Assembly: GCA_030035585.1 (NCBI GenBank)
Contig: CM057469.1
Location: 113,500,650 to 113,564,649, forward strand
DNA from: Dugong dugon
Lineage: Eukaryota > Chordata > Mammalia > Sirenia > Dugongidae
Direction: 5' to 3'
Length of the DNA: 64,000 bases
The first letter of the stretch is position 1. Each line of letters begins with the position of its first letter. The notes beneath the pieces were generated by a model. The model had not been told where the DNA came from and did not search any database. It was given only the letters and a program-made list of their open reading frames with translations. The translations under genes were made by a program, and so were the position numbers. This document shows, piece after piece, positions 57,576 to 64,000 of the stretch.

Positions 57576-57729
57576 AAATTCATTGCTGTTGAGTCAATTT
57601 TGTCTCATAGTGTTCCTATAGGAAAGAATAGAATTGCCCCATAGGATTTCCATGGAGCAGCTGGTGGATTCTAATTGCCGAATTTTTGGTTAACAGCTGA
57701 GCTCCTAATCACTGTGCCACCAGAGTTTC
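57576..57729 (-). repeat. AfroSINE, reverse
   Basis: CATTGCTGTTGAGTCAATTTT, TGTTCCTATAGGAAAGAATAG and minus-strand head AACTCTGGTGGCACAGTG. Confidence 0.9.
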
Positions 57730-58407
57730 ATCTATGAGTATGTATTGATATAAATAAGTGATAGATAACATTTTTAAAAATGGGAAGAAGAGACATATCT
57801 CCCATGCAGAAGAATTCCAAATAAATTATGTAGATTCTCCCTCCTCAAGGAGGGGAGCATAATGTCCTGCTCCTTAAATGTGGGTTGCACTTAGTAACTT
57901 CCTTCCAAAGAGTACAGTATGGAAAGTGGGAGGAGGGGGGAGAAAGAGTGACTTTACAGTGTGGGAACCTCATAAACACTACCTCAGCTAAGTGATTAAA
58001 GTCATCATCAACAGCAATAAATCATGTTGATAGTATGTACCCTTGATATGAGGTGATGAAAAGGGCATTTAGCTCTGTGGTCTTCCTCACCAAACCTTAT
58101 AATTCCAGTCTAAATATGAAAAAAAAAGTAGAGAAGTCCCAAAAAAGGAGCAGTTTGTACAATATCTGACAAGTACTCCTCAAAATTATCAAGGTTATTA
58201 AAAGCAAGGAATTTCTGAGAAACCATACAGCCAAGAGAAGCTTAAGGAGACATGAAAACTGAATGTAATGTGGTATCATGGATGAAATCTTAGAACAGAA
58301 AGTGTACATGAGATAATAGCTAAGGAAATAGGAATAAACTATGGACCTTAGTTAGTAATAATTTATAGATAATAAATTCATTAATTTCAATGAATGTACC
58401 ATACTAA
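57730..58407. other. unassigned stretch
   Basis: Possible decayed old repeat near 57830-58030; nothing firm. Confidence 0.35.
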
Positions 58408-59017
58408 TGATGTTGTTGTTAGGTGTTGACAAGTCACTTCCTACTCATAGCAACCCCATGTACAATAGAACAAAACATTGCCCGGTCTAGCACCATCCTC
58501 ACAATCATCGCTGTGTTTGAGCACATTGTTGCAGCCACTGTGTCAATCAATTTCTTGAGGGTTTTCCTCTTTTTCATTAACCCTCTACTTTACCAAGCAT
58601 GATGTCCTTCTCCAGGGACTGGTGGTCCCTCCTAATAATGTGTCCAAAGTATGCGAGACAAGTCTCGCCATCCTTTCTTCCAGGGAGCACTCTGGTTGTA
58701 CTTCCTCCAAGACAGACTTCTTTGCTCTTCTGTCAATCCATGTGTATTCAGTATTCTTCACCAACACCATAATTTAAAGCTACCCATTTTTCTTTAGTCT
58801 TCCTTATTCATTGTTTAGCTTTCACATGCATAGGAAGCAATTAAAAATATCATGGCTTGGGTCAGGGGCATTTTAGTCCTCAAAGTGACATCTTTGCTTT
58901 TTAACACTTTAAAGACTTCTCTTGCAGCAGATTTGCCCAATGCAATACATCATTTGATTTCTTGACTGCTGCTTCCATGGACAGTGATTACAGCTCAAGT
59001 AAAATGAAATCCTATCA
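58408..59017 (-). mobile_element. RTE LINE 3' fragment, reverse
   Basis: TGTTGTTGTTAGGTGTTGAC, TTGAGCACATTGTTGCAGCC, GCATGATGTCCTTCTCCAGG, AATGTGTCCAAAGTATGCGA, CTTGACTGCTGCTTCCATGG. Same region as 29995-30672, ending at nearly the same consensus point (near TCAAGTAAAATGAAATCC). Confidence 0.92.
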
Positions 59018-59157
59018 TAATAGTAGATGTTAATAAAAGAGACAACTAGAAACAGGGGTATATAGAAACTCTCTGTACTCTCTTCTCAATTTTACTATAA
59101 ATCTAAAACTCATAAAAAATAGAATATGTTTTTAAAAGAAAGGCTCCTTAAAGGGGC

Positions 59158-59642
59158 TGTGATGGTTAAGATTGTGTGTCAACTTGGCTGGGCCATTATT
59201 CTCAGTGTTTTAATGTAATCACTCCCATGATTGAATATACTGTGAGTAGCCAGTCAGATGAAAGGGAGTCTCCTTGGGTGTGTGGCCCACATCTGTGTAT
59301 AAGCAGACGTTCTGGCTTTTGCTCACTCTGGATCCTGGCGGCTGCTTCCTGTCGTCTCATCTCCCGTTCTTGGGACTCGAGCTGTCAGCTTATCTACCAA
59401 ACCTGGGATTCGTCAATCTGCACAGCCTGTGAGCGGGAGCCCTGGTCTCTGACCTGCTGATCTTGGGCTTGCCAGCTTCTGCAGCTGTGTGGCTTGGGAG
59501 AGGCCTCTACCCTGATCCATGGACTTGGGACGTTCTGACCTCTACAATCACGTGAGCTGTTTCCTTGATATAATCTCTCTCTATATATATGTATTTATAC
59601 ACTTTACTGGTTTTGCTTCTCTAGAGAACCCAGCCTAAGACA
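59158..59642 (+). repeat. ERVL-type solo LTR (MLT2-like)
   Basis: Begins TGTGATGGTTAAGATTGTGTG and ends CTAGAGAACCCAGCCTAAGACA. Perfect 5-bp duplication GGGGC at 59153-59157 and 59643-59647. Clearly the same LTR family as 41720-42290 (shared start, TTCCTTGATATAATCTCTCT versus TTCCTTGAAGCAAATCTCTC, and shared end). Confidence 0.87.
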
Positions 59643-59839
59643 GGGGCTATGATTTTTTTTTTTTAATGTTGAGAAACACTGCTTTATCATATAAATCTGA
59701 TTTGGAAATGCTTTGTGTTAGTTCACAAAACCTTCTGTCTTCCATTGCTGCTTTTGAAAAGTCAACCATCAATCTAATTACCATGCCCTTTGTAAGCTAT
59801 CTGTTTTTTCTCTCTGGTTCCTTTTAAGATAATGTCTTC

Positions 59840-60640
59840 TAATTTGAAGAGCACTTTTATTATTATTCACCCTGTTGAAAATTTCTTTTTATTTATCCTT
59901 CTTTAGATTAATTTAGTCTTCTGGATCTGAGGATTGGTATCTTTCAATAAGTCTGGAAAATTCTCAGACATTATCTTTTTCAAAATTACTTCTTTCACAT
60001 TATAGAGATATCTTTTCCTTCCAGTTCCAATTAGACGTTAAGTTAGACGCTCTCACTTTATAAACCATGTCTCTTATGTTATTATTTTGTTCATCTCTTT
60101 GGCTCTCTGGAGCCCTGGTGATGCAGTGGTTAAGAGCTTGGCTGCTAACCTAGCATATAATAGGTCAGCAGTTCGAATCCACCAGCAGCTCCTTGGAAAC
60201 CCTATAGGGCAGTTCTACTCTGTCCTATAGAGTTGTTAGAAGTCGGAATTGACTGGATGGCAATGGATTTTGTCCTTGGCTCTCTGGGTACGTTCTGGAT
60301 AATTTACATAAATAAAATTTCCTTTTCACTAGTTATATTTTTAGCTATGTATGAAAAACTGGTTAATTCATCTACTAAAATTTAATGCTGTATTTTATAT
60401 TTTTCTTCCTGAAAGTTTTCTTTTTTCAAATCACGCACATTAAGCTTAACTATTTTACATTCTTTGTCTTTTAATTTCATTATGTGAAATCTTTGTGGGT
60501 TTAATCATCTACTCTTTTGCTTTTGTTGATTCTGACTCATGTTACATTGTGCATTTTATTAATTTTATTTCATTCGTATGTGTGTGTTTTATCTCTGAGA
60601 GCTCATTTTTCTTGGAACTTTATCTATGGGAATAACTTGA
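59840..60640 (-). repeat. L1M-like fragment, reverse, split by an AfroSINE
   Basis: TTCTGGATCTGAGGATTGGTA, TCTGGAAAATTCTCAGACATTATC, TTTTTCAAAATTACTTCTTTC and later TTGTTGATTCTGACTCATGTT match the reverse of old L1 3' DNA. Confidence 0.55.
60111..60275 (+). repeat. AfroSINE, forward, with 12-bp target duplication
   Basis: AGCCCTGGTGATGCAGTGG, GTTCGAATCCACCAGCAGC, CTCTGTCCTATAGAGTTG. Perfect 12-bp duplication TTGGCTCTCTGG at 60099-60110 and 60276-60287. A short extra block (CTAGCATATAAT) sits after the A box. Confidence 0.94.
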
Positions 60641-62736
60641 ATCCTGAAGCTGTACTCTTCCAGAAATAATTTGTGTTTTTTTTCTATCAGAAGCTGAGGA
60701 TACTACCAAGTCAGGCCCCTTTAAAATACATTTTTCATTTGGAATTATTTTCCCCCACAAAAGTTCTGTGTCTGTAGAATAAAAACCTATATGAGGGTTA
60801 GCTTATGTTCATTATATGCCAGTAGTTTTTTTTTTTCCTCATCCATCCAGTGCAAATGTTGAAACAAACAAATTTCCTTGCTGTTCTTTTCTGAATGATA
60901 GATTTATTGATTGATTGACTGGTTCCTGTTTAAACTGAGTGTGTAGCCCTTTGGGATTCCAGTTTTATGTGTGTTCACCCTGTAAATAGGTTGAGCCTTT
61001 GGTTTTATCTCTCTCTTTTTATAGTCTACAGAGAGTTCAGAAGAGAACCTTTTCTATCTCCAGAATTTGGCAGAGATGTGTCAAGAACTGTGAAAGATCT
61101 GAGAATTACCTTACTAGCAAACTACATGTTAGTCTACCACATGTAATCATAGAAGCTGTCAAAAGACAAGAGACTCCTAGGCCGGAGACAAAGTCTTTTA
61201 TAACTCATGGCACAACAGGCAGTAGGAGCTTTGTGTTCACAATTGTTTCCCTTTCCTCCCGAGATCCATTGGTACTGCAAAGTGGGCCTGGGTGGGTGCT
61301 GTGTATATGATGGCTTGGTGTCACAAGTGAGGAAAGTTGAATTTAGGGAACCCCTAATATCATAAAAGAGTCTGTAGGCAAACATGAGCAACACTTGCCC
61401 TGAAGGATCAGGAAAAATTCTGTCCTCTTCCCTGGAGGCAGACATTATCTTTATTCCTCCTGCCATGAAGTGAGACACTATCTTTATCTCCCAAGACTGT
61501 CTGCTATACAAAACCTGTCAGAGACATAAAGTAACACCATGAATCATTGCCCCCCAGTGAAATCCTAAGGGTGAAATTGGCATCTGGCTCTGGATTATCT
61601 ATTGAAGTGTCTGTTTTCAATTCATTTTTGACCTCTGAGGAATTTTTTCTTTATCATATCTTTAATGTGTTTTAAAACAATTAAAATATATTTTAATATT
61701 TTATTCATAAAGTATTTAAATCAGGATTATAATTAAGGGTCTGTTATATAAAGAGATACAAATTTTATCTCATTGAAATTTTTTCTTTAAACTCCCATTT
61801 ATTGGAAAGTATAACTATCTAGTGAAGAACTAGCTTCACCCAAAGAGAGGTCTGGTCTTTGTCCATGCTACTGGATGGTAACTTCTACACACTTAGAATT
61901 TTCTGAGTGGTAAGTGTTTTTGTTATTCGTGGTGACCGTACCTGATGGCTTATGCTAATGAGATGATTCAGGATGGGGATGGCCACTCCAATAGTTTTAA
62001 GATGAGTGCTGACCATACCAGAAAGATTAATCATGTTACTGGAGGGTTGGAACGATGAGCCATGTAATATCAAGCCGCTTCTAGGAGGAAAGAGAGCTGG
62101 AGATTGAGTTTAACCATGAAAGCAACGATTCAGTGAACCATGCCTAAGCAATAAAACTAATAAATATTAAACTCTGGACACTGAAGCTTTTGTGAACTTT
62201 CCTGGTTGGCAATACTCTGAGTATCATCACACTTTGATACCTAGAGGGCAATATGTCCCTGAGAACAACAGAAGCTTTATGTTTTGAACCCTCCCAGACC
62301 TCATCCTTTAAGTCTCTCACTTTGCCTGGTTCTGATTTGTATTCTGTGGTATAATAAAATTGTAATCATATCTATAGTGCTTTCTTTAGTTGTGTGAGTT
62401 ATTCTAGAAAATTACCGAACCTGATGGTGGTCACAGAAACTGCCAAAAATTTAGCCAACTGGTCACAAGTGAGGTTGGCCCTAGGGACACTGGAATTTTA
62501 AACACAGTAATATTAAATTTATGACTTACTACCTTTTTTTATAACTTTACCAGCACAGTATTAAGTCTTCTTCTTTTGTAACTCTCAGCTCTTCTTCTCT
62601 TATTCAGATCTGCTGTTCTATAAGACATGTGTGGATCAGTTTCATACAAGGCTTGCAAGTTGTTGAGTAAATTTCTAGGTATTTTATAAGTTGCTTCCTC
62701 TCACTTTATATTTACTGCTAGTCTGTTACCAGGTAA
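60641..62736. other. unassigned stretch; possible LTR near 61030-61500
   Basis: On the minus strand near 61200 the text GAGTTATAAAAGACTTTGTCTC resembles an LTR TATA box and start site, but I could not define ends or target duplications. No host gene is visible. Confidence 0.35.
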
Positions 62737-62747
62737 TACCATTCTAA

Positions 62748-62954
62748 AACCAGTTACTGTTGAGTTGACTCCCAAATCATGGCAACTCCATGTGTGTCGG
62801 AGTAGAATTGCATTCCATATGGTTTTCAATGGCTGTTTTTTCAGAAGTAGATCACCAGACTTTTCTTCTGAGGCATTTCTGGGTGGACTCAAATCTTCAA
62901 CCTTTCAGTTAGCAGCCATGTATATTAACCCTCTGCACCGCCAAAAAACTCTGG
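62748..62954 (-). repeat. AfroSINE-related SINE, reverse (first of a serial pair)
   Basis: GTTGAGTTGACTCCCAAATCATGG, GGAGTAGAATTGCATTCCATA, TTCTTCTGAGGCATTTCTGGG and CTTTCAGTTAGCAGCCATG. Duplication TACCATTCTAA at 62737-62747 and TACCATTTTAA at 62955-62965. Confidence 0.82.
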
Positions 62955-62965
62955 TACCATTTTAA

Positions 62966-63170
62966 TTGGTTGCTATCAAGTAAATTTCAACTCATGGCAA
63001 TTTCATGTATTACAGAGTAGAATTGCTCCATAGGGTTTTCTTGGCTGTTTAATGTTTATGGAAGCTGATCTCTAGGCCCTTCTTCTGAGGCACCTGTGGG
63101 TGGGTTTGAATCACCAAGTTTTTTATTAGTAGTTAAGGGCTTAACTGTTTGTGCCAGCCAGGGACTCCAG
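62966..63170 (-). repeat. AfroSINE-related SINE, reverse (second of a serial pair)
   Basis: AACTCATGGCAATTTCATGTA, GAGTAGAATTGCTCCATAGG, CTTCTTCTGAGGCACCTGTGG and TTAAGGGCTTAACTGTTTGTGCC. Shares its left duplication with the first copy and has TTCCATTGTAA at 63171-63181. Confidence 0.82.
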
Positions 63171-63181
63171 TTCCATTGTAA

Positions 63182-64000
63182 GGCCCCTCTAATCACTGCA
63201 CCACACCAAATCTGATGGGAAGGAGTATTTCACAGTCTTCCCAGGTGGGAATTCGGGATTCTTCTCCAGGCAGGTGGCATCAGATGTACACAGCAGAAGT
63301 GACTTGTCCTTTGCTTCTACGCAGCTCTTGCCTCTCAGGGGAGCCTTACTAGGCGCAGCCTGGCCAAGACAATTGTTCAATGGGGAGTCAAGTACTTACA
63401 AAACACCAGGGTGCTGTTTGCTGCTTCTCTGGACACTGCCCAGAAATTAGGTGGAGTTTTCCTGAGAGCCCTCCTTCCAAGCTCTTCACAACAGGTATTT
63501 ATAACCTCTGTTTCTATTCTGAAACCTTAGGGGTATTTAAAACCTCCATTTCTATTCTGAAACATCAGATCCCGACACCGCCCCTTTCACTCTTCAGCAG
63601 ATGATCTCTCTGACTTCACAAAGAGAAGTTATTACATTCTTCACTCCCTTAACTTCCCACCATATCACCTACCAATTTACCTGCCTCTGCACCCACCTCT
63701 TTTACTGTCTTCCTGTTATAATAGCCCACTTGTCTCTCCTATTTATAGCTTATTTCTCCACTTATGTTACTGCTTTCTTGGGGACCTTGCCCTATTGATT
63801 TTCCCTCTTGTGTTTCTTCAGTAAATTTCTGTCTACTGACCTCTCTCCCTCAAATTTAGAAGTGCCCAAGCTTCTCCTATAGTAAGACAAAAATCCAATT
63901 TTCACATGTCATCTCCAGTTACAGTTTTCTGTGCGTATGTTCCATTTCTAATTATTCACCCTGTGTATTGATGTTTTCTGATTAACCTTGTTAGAAGACT
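63182..64000. other. unassigned stretch
   Basis: Contains a short tandem repeat of about 45 bp near 63495-63570 (AACCTC...TTTCTATTCTGAAAC twice). No gene or repeat family recognised. Confidence 0.4.

Noticed and set aside
61134-61511. A 125-codon minus-strand open frame
   Set aside because: No recognisable domain; lies in a stretch that may be a decayed LTR.
1-64000. A new multi-gene defence or biosynthetic system
   Set aside because: All protein-like segments recognised belong to LINEs or fossil retroviral DNA; no cluster of unrelated genes exists in the window.

Overview
Mammalian, non-coding, repeat-dense DNA, almost certainly from an afrotherian and most likely an elephant or close relative (Paenungulata). 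The evidence is more than 20 copies of the tRNA-derived AfroSINE family, several RTE-class LINE copies ending in the TGGCACCTAACAACAAC-type tail, and L1 3' ends of a kind I associate with elephant genomes. Ancient pan-mammalian repeats (MIR, L1M/HAL1, MER5, a Tigger-type MITE, MaLR and ERVL LTRs) lie underneath. I find no host coding exon, tRNA, rRNA, CRISPR or operon; every protein-like stretch I recognise belongs to a transposable element. The window is best read as intergenic or intronic. || Layout. 1-2.8 kb: unassigned. 2.8-7.1 kb: Tigger-type MITE, hAT-type palindromic MITE, four AfroSINEs. 7.1-17 kb: mostly unassigned, with AfroSINEs (one same-site pair), a MIR, a microsatellite and an ancient L1-like stretch. 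17-20.4 kb: reverse RTE fragment, HAL1/L1M-like DNA and an afrotherian L1 3' end. 20.6-21.2 kb: probable ERV1-type LTR. 21.97-22.47 kb: the only CpG-rich block, with two NRF-1-like motifs. 23.4-24.1 kb: MaLR-type LTR split by an AfroSINE. 25.05-26.13 kb: 5'-truncated RTE. 28.14-33.29 kb: a fossil class I (gammaretrovirus-like) provirus with two 441-bp LTRs, a primer site resembling tRNA-Arg, gag/pol/env remnants and an RTE fragment inserted in it; it sits inside a MIR. 33.67-34.12 kb: a separate solo LTR. 34.7-40.2 kb: nested SINEs, MIR, otherwise unassigned. 40.6-44.35 kb: ancient L1 5' DNA broken up by an ERVL LTR, nested AfroSINEs, a long SINE with its own insertion, and a MaLR piece. 44.35-47.1 kb: RTE endonuclease fragment and an L1 (ORF1 and first part of ORF2). 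47.6-50.8 kb: two RTE copies, one split by a solo LTR, the other with an inverted 5' part. 52.8-53.5 kb: afrotherian L1 3' end. 54.6-57.4 kb: MER5A and an L1M hosting a palindromic MITE and an AfroSINE. 57.5-60.6 kb: AfroSINEs, reverse RTE, ERVL solo LTR, reverse L1M. 60.6-64 kb: unassigned apart from two serial SINE insertions. || How the parts relate. RTE enzymes are the likely source of mobilisation for tails ending in CAACAAC; L1 enzymes probably mobilised the A-tailed elements. The nesting (SINE in SINE, LTR in RTE, RTE in provirus, provirus in MIR) gives a relative-age order. I did not find a convincing new multi-gene system. The most informative structures are the 5'-inverted RTE, two palindromic MITEs I cannot name with confidence, and the isolated CpG-rich block.
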